A stretch of 64,000 bases of DNA, taken from Morella rubra. Taxonomy: Eukaryota; Streptophyta; Magnoliopsida; Fagales; Myricaceae. Each line of letters starts with the position of its first letter. Positions within the stretch are counted from its first letter, which is position 1. The stretch spans positions 11,103,555-11,167,554 of the forward strand of contig CM025850.1 in the NCBI GenBank assembly GCA_003952965.2, given 5' to 3'. This document shows positions 29,101 through 41,090 of the stretch, piece by piece. Made by a program: the position numbers and the translations under genes. The notes under the pieces are model-generated. The model saw nothing but the letters and a program-made list of their open reading frames with translations. It had not been told where the DNA came from and ran no database searches.

Positions 29101-32100
29101 GTGGTTTCCTCTTCTACTGGAAGGAATGGAATCCCAGTTGTCACCCCAGTAGGCTGTTGTTGAATGGTTATGCTTGGAGTTTGTGTTACCCCAGTGAACC
29201 AACATCATGCTACTCCATATCTCCTTAGGGGCATAGCAAGCACCTTCATCCCAGGAAAAAGACTGTCCTCAGATATAAAAGTAACTTCATTAGTGTTCAC
29301 TTTGTATAACACTATCACAAGAGAAAAACAAAATGTGTTCACTTTCTTCAGTTTTCTACAAGTGGCAGTACATGGTTTCCATATTTAGAACCTACCCAAA
29401 TATGGTCTCTTCCAGATGAGCGATTCCAGTAAGTATATTGCTCGAGAATATGATCATAAGCCTTCTTATAAAATTCCAAAGTGAGAGAGCTCCTGAGACC
29501 CCTATGTTCCTGCAAAGTTCAAGTCAAATCCACGTAGCAGTCAGAATCACACATACAAGTGAACAAAACCCAAGCATACAAATTGAATGTGGAACATCAT
29601 TCAGATGCACCCTCACACCATAATACCCCTCTTTCTAATACTAAATGAAGGTCCTAACAGGTAAAAAGTGAGTAACGTGAACTGGGAGCAAGGTACCCCA
29701 AGTGACCATAGGTTCAATGCTACTTTTTTCCAATTGTCAAGCCATGTAAAAATGCATTCTGGAAAAAGAAAAAACAGGCATTTGGAATTATACAATAGAA
29801 ATCACCAATATACACACACGCGCAGATATGCAGGAATGCACCTATAGGCAAATGCACAGAGAGAGAGACAGAGACAGAGACAGAGACAGAAGATAAGTTT
29901 CTGCAACATATGCAACAACTTCATAAGTGTACCTCCATGCTCAAGTAAGGAGCATCAGCAGCACGAGTTATTATGCATGCATCAAGGACAGGAACAAAGA
30001 AAAAATCTGCTTCTTCACCGTTCAATGTTCGGTGTGGACTAGCTAAGATACTCTCATAAAGCGCCACCTGCAAGCAACATCACATCACAGAAACTGTCTT
30101 AGGGAATTTGTGTAATAATAAGAAGGCTAAAGTCAAGCACAGCTTAAGTATACCTGGGCACCATACAGCTGATCTGTCCATAATGTTGCGTTCCTGCCAT
30201 CATATATTCTGTTTACACACTCAAACTTAAAATGGCGCCCCTACAACTCCAACAAATCAAGAAACATCAAGAAACTTGAACTTTGCATCAAGCATGAAAC
30301 CACAAATTACAGCTTATCCTGACCTCAAGAAGAAGGCTGTTGAAAGTTGGGGGCAAGTCATAAACATAAATGAGAGGCCTTTTCTTTTTCACTGTAGCAT
30401 TGAGATTGCCAGCCTTCCCTGTGAGGTGTGGATCATCAGGAACATAAAACTGAGCTGGTCGAAGCCATTGAGGCCACTCTCTTACTGATGACACTACAGA
30501 TGGAATGCTACAATCTATTCCATACCACCCATTGTCACACTGAGATATAGACTAGATTCAGTTTAGGCGCTAGACAGCAACAAATCAGAGGAAAGAGTAC
30601 ACAGGGATAATGATAATCTGATAACTCAACTATTCAAACTTACATGATCATAAAAACATGACAGAAATCAAATTCGAAAGAATGCTCCAATGTGTATAGT
30701 AGTGTTTTTTTTTATTTCGAATAATATATTAATTTTTGAATAGATTTTAAAAATTTCCAGATATAAGGAGTATAATGAATAATTCCAGACCAACTACTAC
30801 TCTTCCTGTTAACTTCTTCAGCCAATGGACGTAAGAAGAGAGCTTACCAAGCTTCTCCTCTCTAAAGCATATCAGACACCAAAGAATGGGAAAGCAAAAC
30901 ATGAAACCAATTACCTGGCAAAATCCACCACGACAATGCCCATGTCCAGAGCATTGATTAATACAAGTACATAGAACAGGCACTTCACAGAATTGCCCCC
31001 AGAGACCGTCATATTTGCAGTCACATTCCTCTTTGAATTGTACCTTGTTAGCATATGCTTCAGCTGGGTCCACATTACACCATCCTGGTTTACTACTATT
31101 CGTAGTAAAAATATTATCCAGGTCAGCTTTCGTCCAATTAGTCAGTTTGGGAGCCCCAGGTTCAGAAGGTAAGCTGCAACAGGTGTAAGAAAAGTGTAAC
31201 CATTTCAATGTTTTGCTACTAATGGGATTCATTAACAAGGGCCTTCATTACGCATTTGCTAGACTTACTTCACTTGAAAACCACAAGCCTCTGCCACTGG
31301 ACGATTTGGGTATTTTGTGCCTTCTCCACAGAAGCACATCGCTCTTGTTTTGTCACAATAAGCGGGGCAGATCGAGACAACCCATCGCCCATAAGGTAGT
31401 TCTGGTGATTGTGGGTGGTTGCAATCCAACTGCTGTCTTTCAGAGCATCCTTCTCCTGTCGCAGCAGCAGTTACGTAGCTAATAAAAATTTGATTAATTA
31501 AATGGGAACACAGCAATACTACTTTGTCCATTTACTGGAACAAACCAGCGGCTAAAGGGGTGGTCACTAACATTACAATTTGTCTAATGTCAACTTCCCT
31601 CTGTGTCTTTCAAGCTATCCCATTCACATAAGTGTGCCTAATTTTGATTCTTATGCTTTGGAAATAAATGCCAAAAGCAATGTACCTGTAGACTCCATTG
31701 CTTCAACTTTGTGAACTACCACATCAGATGGTATTTCCTAAAGTATGTCATGAAGTCCACTAAAATCATAGTTGCAGACTATTTAAGATACCAAATTAGA
31801 ATCACATCCTTTTCTATGTTTCTTAATCTGTCCCCAATTAGTCAACTGAATGAAAAAGGGAAAGATGATACTGACTGCTATATCCATGGAAGCACCGACA
31901 TTGTCCAAACTAGAATCACATCCTTTTCTATGTTTCTTAATCTGTCCCCAATTAGTCAACTGTTGAAAAAGGGAAAGATGATACTGACCTCTATATCCAT
32001 GGAAGCACCGACATTGTCCTAATTCACAGTTGCAAACGCCTTGACCACTACAATCATTTTGGCAAGTACTGCCACCGATTATCTGCAAACACAATAATTA

Positions 32101-32633
32101 TTTGCAAAGTTTAATAGAAGTCAAACTAATGTCACCCTTAACCCTATAAATCATCAATGGCTGCATCATCACACACTCACAACCTACAATGAGTACTTTA
32201 TGAAATACATATTGCATAGAAACTTGAGACTTCAAACAAAACAGAAAGGAGGGATGCTAACTCTGACAGCATAATCATTTTTAATCACCTCAGCAATACT
32301 GACTTCATTGGTAATGGAATCGCAACCAGAAAGCCACTGCCCAATCTCAGCCTTCCATGGTGCACCACAATACACAACCGCATTGTGCAAGTCAGCCGGA
32401 AACCTACGATCTAAACTAACTGTTGGCTGTAGATCTCCCCTAACGTGGCCGATTGTTGCTTCAGATGATCCGTTTACTGAGACACAAGAGCTCTGAGCTT
32501 GCCTGAAGTAATCAAAAGAAGGCCCCAATGGAAACAGGAAAAGATGCACAACCGATACAAGTGCCACGATAGAAGCAATTGCTGCTGCCAAAGACCATGA
32601 GCATTTCCACTTCTGCATAGACAACATATCCAA
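26175..32633 (-). CDS. EGF-domain exostosin-family (GT47) glycosyltransferase
   Basis: Predicted type II Golgi glycosyltransferase, by memory like Arabidopsis At3g57630. Fourteen exons, 5' to 3': 32633-32262, 32082-31989, 31455-31269, 31173-30915, 30539-30324, 30240-30154, 30067-29933, 29509-29396, 29262-29015, 28885-28805, 28042-27811, 26990-26892, 26799-26614, 26273-26175. They give 802 residues with all phases consistent. Residues 10-36 are a basic-flanked membrane anchor ([22 protein letters not shown]). Cys-rich EGF-like modules follow: [20 protein letters not shown]; then [16 protein letters not shown] and [10 protein letters not shown]. The exostosin domain runs from about residue 350 ([11 protein letters not shown]) through [42 protein letters not shown] and [19 protein letters not shown]. 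The last exon ([11 protein letters not shown]) is short and separated by 340 bp. The acceptor substrate is unknown. Met6 is an alternative start. Confidence 0.93.
31797..32019. repeat. 114-bp tandem duplication copying the 3' edge of exostosin exon 2 into intron 2
   Basis: 31797-31906 and 31911-32019 match almost perfectly (TAGAATCACATCCTTTTCTA to ATTGTCC). The upper copy includes the last 31 bases and the splice donor of minus-strand exon 2 (exon edge 31989). The lower copy repeats these with the exon end changed from ATAGAG|GTCAGT to ATAGCAGTCAGT, so a decoy donor remains inside intron 2. Confidence 0.92.
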
Positions 32634-35600
32634 AGAGACTATTCCACGATACCCCCAGTATTATCAGTCTGAAATTTTACACAAAGCAATCCTTCTTCTT
32701 CTTCCCCCAAATTTCTCTATAAGCACCTAAAAAAAGAGAAACTAGTCAGCCCTACGATAGAACCAAATATACATTATACGCACATCCACCACACACACAA
32801 AACTACTTTCCATCACCACTACTGGGCCAGAGATTGGTGTGCTATACAACCATTAAAATGTTGATGGGTGTTGTCAAACCCGATCTCAACATAATTCTAC
32901 ACCCATGAGGATGTAACGTAATATTTAATGTTGTGCAATTTTAACCCAAAAAATGGCTGAACAGAAAGTGCGAATAAAACACGATGACAAACCTCCCAAA
33001 CTCCATTGAAGAAATAAATTCCCATAATAAGAACGTCATCAAGATCATAGCGTGACTAAAACCCACCACCCGAATGTGTACCGGGAATCCACCGGAGGTG
33101 AGCTAAAGCCATCACAATGGGAAAGGATCAATTGGCAGCAACAAGTACGTAAAGAAAACGAATAATGACGACAATTAGACCAAACAAACTTATGCAAGTG
33201 ACTGACTTTGAACAAGTTGTAACAATCAGAGAGAATTGACAAACCTTTTTATAATACGACGGACTCCGCAAGTGAAGGACCCGAACGTGAACCAGAAGAT
33301 TCAAATGGAAAGAAAACCAAGAAGCTGGCAAAAGAATTCAATGAATGATTGAAATTATAGTGAGAGAGGACGCAGAGAAGAGATTACCGTATGAAGAGCT
33401 TTCACCGAACCCATACATAAATATTTATTGCATCAAAATAAAAATAAGGAAAATACGCATCTGAAAGAGAAGCGTGAAGAGAGAGAAGGGTCAAAAACAA
33501 AAGCCGCCAAGTCTCCGGCACAGAAGATTGAACCGACAGAACAAAACAGAACTGCCTGGAGTACTAGTCTGTTAAAATGACCGTTGTTGCCCTTAGAGGT
33601 TTCGTAATACTTGGTTAGAGGGAAAACTGTCAAGTTGTAAAGAGGCAATTGCGTCAATTCCATTCTACACCAGCATCATCTCCATGTTTCGAATACATTA
33701 AATACGAAACATTCTTTTTCGATCCTTAAAAAAAATCCTCTCTCTTTTTCGCTTTTCATAATATTTTATAGGAAAAAAAAAATTTATGGGATGAGACCAC
33801 TTCAGGTAAGTAAACCATTACCATGAGAAATTAAAATTACCCAAAAAAAACAATAAAAAATACAAATATTTTAGCAAAAGACATAGTCCTCCTTGATTTC
33901 GCGTTAGGAAGATTTAACGCATGTTTGAGCCGTCGCTTTCAACGACGATCCACCGACACACGATTCCTCCCATATATTCTACCAAACTATTTGGTCTAAA
34001 AAAAAAAAAACTATTTGGTCTAAATACTTTTCTAATATCTTTCAATGATGAACAGCTTGTGACCATTGACGTAATGCCTTCCTTTAACATTGTTCTGATT
34101 TTTTTCCAGATGGGTCCATGTGATATTGTCGCGATTAGGTGTCAATAATCCTTTGTTTGTATAAATAAGAACATATAAATGGGAGCTGATAAGCCCAGAG
34201 TGAGGCATGAGACTGATATGCCCATAAATTATTGAGTTGGACACCAATAAAAGAAATTACCAAAAATAGATTATTGTTAGTATAAATTATTTTTCTTACA
34301 CCTGTGTCGTGTTAAGTAGGTAGTAAACTTATCCTTACAAAGGAATCAAAATTTCGTAAATTTCGTAAGTCAAATGGAGTGCCTTTTATTCTCCATTGCA
34401 AGGTAATTTAATTACTTTTATTACGTATCAGTAAGAACAAGCACTATCAATATATAAAAAAAAAAAAAATCAATATTTTTTTTAAGAAATTTATATTTTA
34501 ACCTATCAAGGTCATGCTGCAATAGTAAAAGTGATTTTGTGTTTGTATAGAAAAGCGCAAGAGTCATACATTCTATTTTTCATTAAATGAATATCGTAAC
34601 TTAAAATAATAAGTAGATCTACAGTAACTCTTCGAAATTTTACCTGACAAGTGAACTCATTTTGATAGTCTGCTACACGATATTTCTTTTAAAAAAAACA
34701 AAATTTATATTTTAAGTCGGTTTGTCAACTGTCTCGCAGATGAATATGTCAAAAAAAAACAGATAGATGTTATTATATATGTACCTATAGAATATTTCAG
34801 GTTTTTAAAGTTCACGCAGAAGAAGACTTATGATCGTGGAAGGCGGCTGGGCCAATTTGCCTACCCAAACCCACGTCGTGCCAGGAAAGTCGGTTCTCTC
34901 ATTTATGGCTTGTTCTCTTTTAATGTATTCCGTCCTTCCCGTTACTGCTACGCAGTAGACCACCCCCACGTGGCGTCTGAAAAAATGTTCCAAATTAAAA
35001 CCCAAAATTGTGGATCAACGGCGGCTCTCGTGAAATTATTGCTGGGCCGGGGGCCGGCTCTTACGGAATTCATATACGCTAAAAACAAGAAGAAGAAAAA
35101 AAAAAATCTGTCCTCCCGTATATTACCTTCATGAAAAGGTAGAGTTTTATTAGGTATAACAACTCAAAAAAATTGTAAAGTTTTATGGCGATTTTCTTAG
35201 TTAGACCCATGGAATTAGGTAAATATTTTATTCAAACAAATATAGAACTAAAATGGTTGATTTTTTTCTATTACAATTTTTTCTTCCTGAGTTGAGACCG
35301 CTTATTGGTTGGTAAATGTGATGTTTTTTTTTTCATACTTTTCTATGTTTTTATATTTATGTCATCTAATAGTTTATACATACTTTTTTTTACAATCAAG
35401 GCAAGCATCTATAGGGAAATCACGCGTGATTTTCAGTTTATTTCTCCAGTTCCATTTTCTCGGATAACAAGTAAAATTGAGAAAGATTCACATTTTTTAA
35501 ATTTTCAATTACTGTAAATTTTGAGTAAAGCGTGGGAAGAATTTTAAATTCTGACTAGTAGATAAGGTTCTTGGAAGTATAAATTGAATTTGAAAACCTT

Positions 35601-38472
35601 ATTGCATTTAAGGAATATATACTGTTCACCATCAATATAGTAACACGAGTGGTCTGTGAGTTTGAAATAACACACTCAGGAAAGGGTATGGGATCACTTG
35701 CACGTTGGTTTGGGTTGTGGTCATAATCTTCCCTTCACGAGACAAGTAACTCTAGCTCAATTTGAACATATTACGGTAAATGAAAATTTTCATGATCACA
35801 CCCAAAAGAAATTGACTACGATGGTCTCCCTCTTTCACTTTTTGAATTTAAAAAATAAAAAACCTGTTACACGGTTTATTGCCCCCCTTCCCTACCCCTC
35901 CCTCCCCTTCTTCTCTAGTTGGGTTATGGCCTTAAAAAGGCAATCCATGTATTAGCCCAATGGTCTTGAGCCCGTCATATTCTGCGGAAGAGACTTGGGC
36001 CCATGGCCCTAAGAAATCTGTGCCTCTAATAAAGTACTCCGAACATTCAGAACCCAACTTACTGCCATCTTGTGGGCTCAGACCCAGTGGCAAATGTTAG
36101 TAATTCAATCTCCAGCCCTCTGTGAACTCCTCAGACATACCACTCGATATGCCCCAACAAAATTGTGCGGGCCTCTGTAAACTTTCCTTAGTGCCCGAAA
36201 AAGAGAGGGGTCAGGGAGTGGGCCCAGTGAAGTTGGTGCCGGGGGTTCCGTGAGCAGTTTAAATTTTATATTCTTATCACGAGACCCCAAAATGAATTAA
36301 CCATGACTAAGTCAAGATTCTAACTACAAAAGGAAAAAAAGAAAATACAAGTGGAAAGGGTCACAGTGAAAAAAAGATGGAAGATTCCGTTCTCCTGATG
36401 AGAATCCAAATCCTATGTTTTATTAGTTGTACATTTTTATTAAATTATACTATTTTTTCAATCACAAATCGCCTCGTATTATGTGTGATCGAACGTGACT
36501 GAATTTGCTGTCGATGATACATAGAACAAGGAACCTATAATCTATTCCTGGAAGAAATTGCGGAAACCAGATCTGTGTAGATAATTTTTTAAGCTTTCCT
36601 TCGCCTGCAGCAAGTTAGAGGTTTGACCTGTGGCCATTGTTTTGGAAAGACCAACAGCCCATGTTACTTGTTAGTTGGCTTTGAGTAAATGATTTGGTAC
36701 TTGGGTTTCGTAAATGGTTTCCTTGTTTGGTGCCCCAAGCTGATTAAACTGTCTCCAATTCTTCATGGTTTCTTTACCGAGCTCTTCCCAATCTATTAAT
36801 CTACGTCTTGCGAACTTGCTGGAAGCAACTTGGCTTCACTTTCTCCACGCCGATTGAGTTGAGTCATGGTTCTGGTAGCAGTAAGATCTTCTATAATTTT
36901 TTATCCGAATTACACTGTATATTTTTTTAAAAAAAAGATAAACACAATAAATGAACCTCACATCATTTAATGCTGATCATTTAAAGTTTCAGGTACCATA
37001 GTATAGATCCATATGTATAACCATTGCTAAAAAAAAGAAAAAAAGGTACAGGTTTGGGAGTTGTGTCACTGAGTGGAGGTAGCTTGCCGTTAATGTTGTT
37101 TCCTAGGACTGGTTTTTCGTTTTGAATTATGATAGAAGGGCTAAGGGAGCAAACCAAGGCCAGCTCAACCTTTTGAGGTTCTAAACCTAAACCCAGGTTT
37201 CATTCACACATTGTCTTTCAAACCAAATTCTGCTCCTTCACGTATGATTTCAAGTGAGAAATTATCAGCGAAAACCCTTTGAGCCTACATAAGGATAATA
37301 ATTCTGCAACATTGCAGCCATGTGATTTTAATCAATTCTTTAGTCCAAATGTTCAGCTGGCCGGCCACTTAAGGCAGAGCATTCAAAGCTTGAAAATGGA
37401 TCATTAAGAAGCTCATGAATATTGGTCAAGATGTATTTAATGAAATCATCCAACCATTAAAATCTGCAGTTGGAAACCCCCAACCCACCGCCATTTTCCT
37501 CTTTCCACAAACCCCCAACCCATTCCCTCATCTCAGAATAAGGAAACAAGCTGCATCAGCAAACAACTACCACAACGTCCCGCCAAATTAGAATAAGACA
37601 CAACGTGAACCACTCCCTTATGTCTCTAATTTGTTGAAGCCCAACAATCATCCAAATGAAACGCCTCAAAGCAGGACACAATAATATGCACTCTCGATAT
37701 CGGATGTCATTCAGTAATTAAACACAATAATTGTACTGGATTAATACTTTACTCATTCTCTGAATAATTATTTAGGATGAGCAAATACCATTAAGAAATA
37801 TTTCTTTTTTGGAGGATAAAGGGGATGAGGAGAGACCAATAATTGTGCTTCGTCTAAACAGAGGATTGCTAGCAAGAGTGCTGAAGAGGGATCTTGGCAA
37901 AACGGAGTTAGGGAGCCAGCTAGTAGTGGGTACAAGGTTCCCTTCTAGAACCAGATCAGAAAAAAGGTTGAATTTTTTTTGAAGGATTCGAGCTTAGAAA
38001 AAAGGGTTAAGATCCCAAATTCGAAGCAAAATTAGTAGCAGTAGATTCTCCTCATTCCATGAGAGCTCTTCATAGAGAACAATCGAAACACATCCGGTGA
38101 ATCAATTCACCAATCCAATCTCAAAATAATACACAAAATTAATCCCAAAATTTAAGACTGATAAGACTAATTATACGGACAGAAACATCAAACAACAAAA
38201 GAAAGGTGAAACCTTAAGCTCTAATTAGAAATCCAATTGATATAATCGAGGAACATTTGAAGGAACACATCCATGTACACCAAAGTAAACTACGAATCTA
38301 CTCGAAGATTAAATCTCAAATAAAAAAGATTTAATCCCAAACCACAATAACAGTCAGTACCACAGCCACAAAACCCACATAACAAAAAAAGAAAAGAAGC
38401 AATCTTGTTTTCTTTTTTCCTTCTTTCTGGTTTGTATTTTGGTGGGTTTTGATTGTTTGTATGATCAATGGC
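32634..38472. other. Gene-poor interval (about 5.8 kb)
   Basis: Proximal part (to about 33,660) is the exostosin promoter and 5' leader region. From about 33,700 to 36,400 it is AT-rich with homopolymers and no protein-like ORF. 34,830-35,060 is a more GC-rich island with CCCACGTGGCG (a G-box core, near 34,967). 36,400-38,460 has no ORF above 60 codons. I recognise no transposase, reverse transcriptase, LTR pair or RNA gene. Confidence 0.55.
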
Positions 38473-38676
38473 CTACCTCCTGGTTAGGCGGAGGATGGCG
38501 TTGAGGATACGAGAGAAGGCGAGGCGAAAGCGAGGGTAGGCTCTGAGGGTGAAGACGGTGGTCTGGCGGAGAATGTCCTCTACGGTCTCCACGAACAGAT
38601 TCAGGCTCCTGATCGGCGGCACGTACAGGGTCAAAGGCACCGCCGAGAAGGCCACCGCGAAGAACAATTGCAGCAT
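38473..38676 (-). CDS. Small conserved-looking plant protein, 67 residues, function unknown
   Basis: An intronless ORF with a hydrophobic N-terminus (MLQLFFAVAFSAVPLTLYVP) followed by a basic/amphipathic C-terminus (RAYPRFRLAFSRIL, ending LTRR). The order of signal-anchor-like helix, a short PPIRSLNLFVETVED segment and an Arg-rich tail resembles small uncharacterised plant proteins I have seen beginning MLQLFF, but I cannot name one with certainty. Codon usage is GC-richer than the flanks, which favours a real gene. An overlapping 75-codon ORF in another frame (38465-38692) is less protein-like. It could be an extracytoplasmic or membrane-associated peptide; no function is proposed. Confidence 0.6.
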   Translation of the reverse strand: MLQLFFAVAFSAVPLTLYVPPIRSLNLFVETVEDILRQTTVFTLRAYPRFRLAFSRILNAILRLTRR

Positions 38677-41090
38677 TGAGAAACACCTCCAAAACCCAAC
38701 AATCCGAATATGTTTTTGGTTGTCGTTGTCGACGAGTCGACGTTTACGTTTTGTTTCTGGTTATGATATTGTATGGTGTGTGATTATGGGTTTTTTTTGC
38801 AGGCTTTGGTCTGATCTGGTAGTTTTGCTTTGGCCTTTGATTGGTCTTTTAATAAAAAGACAGTTTTGACTTTCAATGGAATAATATAGATGCTGAGAAA
38901 AAAAAAACTGGAATAATACTAATACACAATGGCAAAGGACGTAAAACAAAATTGGGACTTTAGAAGGAGTTGGGGCCTGGCCCCTGGTTTTGGCCGAGTG
39001 GGAACCCACTCTTTGGGTTAGAACTTAGGGTTAGGTCCTTCTTGCCCACTGGAAGGACCCTCACCTCGGCCGACTTGAGAATGGTCAGTGGTCAAGGTAT
39101 GGAAAGTGTAGCTGAACAGACTTGGACCAGATTCCTCCTCTTTGAGTGAATCGATACAACATTGTCAAGCTTTGAGGTAAAAAGTAAAAAGGCTGAGGGG
39201 AGTCCGATTTCCGAAGGTGGTAATAATTATGTTGGGAAAAAGGGTCTCGCTAAGAAGCCATCAAAGCGACAACAAAAAAATTCAGGATAGTTTCACAATA
39301 ATGAAGAAAATACCGCCTCCAAACGTCAAAATAAAACGTTAAACTTTAAGACGTTGTACAATAAATCCCATGAAAAATGACCGGGGTTACCGAACTACCG
39401 TCCTTATTAATGGTCAGTTAGGACGGAGCTAACCAAATAAAAGAGGTGTTTATTTGTCAAAATTTTAGGAAATATTTTTGAAATTTTAAGAATTTTTATT
39501 TTATTAAAATTTATTAGGGTTTGTGAAAGGTGAAAAATGTACATGTAAAAATTAAAAATTTTATAATATGTTTATTTTGTTAGAAATTTTCATACCTCAA
39601 AATATTAGAGAAACAAATAAGATCAAAATTGACCCAATAAAATTTATAAAGAAAACAAAAGGAAGAAAAGGTAGATAAAAAAAAAAGGCCGATTAGCTGG
39701 ATATGATTGTGATATTTGTTTGGTATAAAAAAAAAATTAGTATTTATGAGAAACTTTTTACGTGCTTAAAAGCGAGAGTAAAAACAGAAACATTTTTGTT
39801 TCGGAAAGACATTCTCCAGGACGTGCATGCTACAAAGTACAAACTACAAACCCCGAGTAAGGATTTTGGCCTTTTTTTTTTTAAATCTGTTCGTTGACAT
39901 AATTTTTGGGCGAGGATCTTCACAGACTTCACTGTTTACTAAATTCAAATAATCTGTTTTGTGGTTGGGGGGGGGGGGTGAATAGTTCTCAAGTTTCCCA
40001 TAGATATTAATATAATAACATGAACAAGACAAAAACCTGAGAATGTCTTTATTTTAAAACAAAAAAACTGAGACTGTCAAATCATGGATGGTCTCCCCTC
40101 GTGGGATTTAACAAAAAGTTGTTCAAGAAAAAGATTTGGCTGAATGTCATATGTTTATTCCTTTGAAAAGATTAATGGAAACGAGAAAAAAAAAAAAAAA
40201 AAAAAGAGAGGAGAAAAGAGTAATGGAAAATGAATGGTCAAAACAAGGTATCATTCCTGGTTGCCACGTTCAACATGACCAATGGATGAGAATATTGTGT
40301 TATCCGGATCCACCGCCATGCCCATTAAAAACTAAAAAGGAGTGACGGGAAATATTTAAATATTACTTCTTTTGCAAAAGCATCGCACGTTCACGTTGCA
40401 ACCTACAAGAGCAAAGTAACTCCAAAGTCCAAACACCGCCAAGAAGCCAAATGTTTCGACGGAATCATGATTCCAAGAAGGTGACAACGGTTGGAAAGCA
40501 ATGCACCGGCACCCACTCAGACTTCATCTCGATTGGCCTGTTCTGTTAGCTTCGTAGTGACAAAGATTAAAGCCTAGAAAACGAAAAAGTTGAGAAAGAT
40601 TATAAGAAATAGACCTTAAAAGCCAGGTGGGTTTGACGATAGCCTTGAGTAATTGGGGGAATCGGAATCCAAATCAAAATCCGAAGTTGATTACACCTCC
40701 TCAGATGACAAAGCTAAAGTTGAAGATACCTCTTTAGACAATCATAAACTCCACCTTGGCTCGTGAAGTTTCAGGAAATACCTCCGTAACACGCTCAGTT
40801 AAAGACAAGTCATTGCTATTGGCATATTCATGGCATAAAAGGAGGTGTCAATTCGCCTCTTCGCATATCCACTGGTGCCACTGAATATATGGCTTCAGGC
40901 CACGAGACGACAGGTGATTTGATGATTGTGGACCTTGGAGTAGAGACTTCCCGAATTTCTCACAGATTTCTTGCTTTCTTGAGATTTCGTGATTACTCTA
41001 TGTTTTGTACAAGATGAGTAACTGATACAGCTAGAACTACAAAAGTACAACTTCACTAAAATTCAAGCCAAGACAGTATTTCAAACCAAC
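38677..41090. other. Intergenic with AT-rich dispersed repeat and a short coding-like relic
   Basis: 38,677-39,000 would be the promoter of the small gene. 39,440-39,600 is AT-rich and resembles 56,245-56,345 (shared AAAATTTTA, ATATTTTT and AAAAATTAAAAATTTTA blocks). Homopolymers lie at 39,967-39,977 (G) and 40,186-40,205 (A). 40,659-40,764 and 40,850-41,010 (+) hold short open stretches with protein-like composition but no start, splice context or known homologue. Confidence 0.5.

Noticed and set aside
31711-32022. 103-codon ORFs on both strands in exostosin intron 2
   Set aside because: Produced by the 114-bp tandem duplication; the repeated peptide is an artefact of the repeat.
34830-35060. 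GC-rich island with G-box as a possible extra gene promoter
   Set aside because: No ORF or splice chain starts from it in either direction; a single G-box core is weak evidence.
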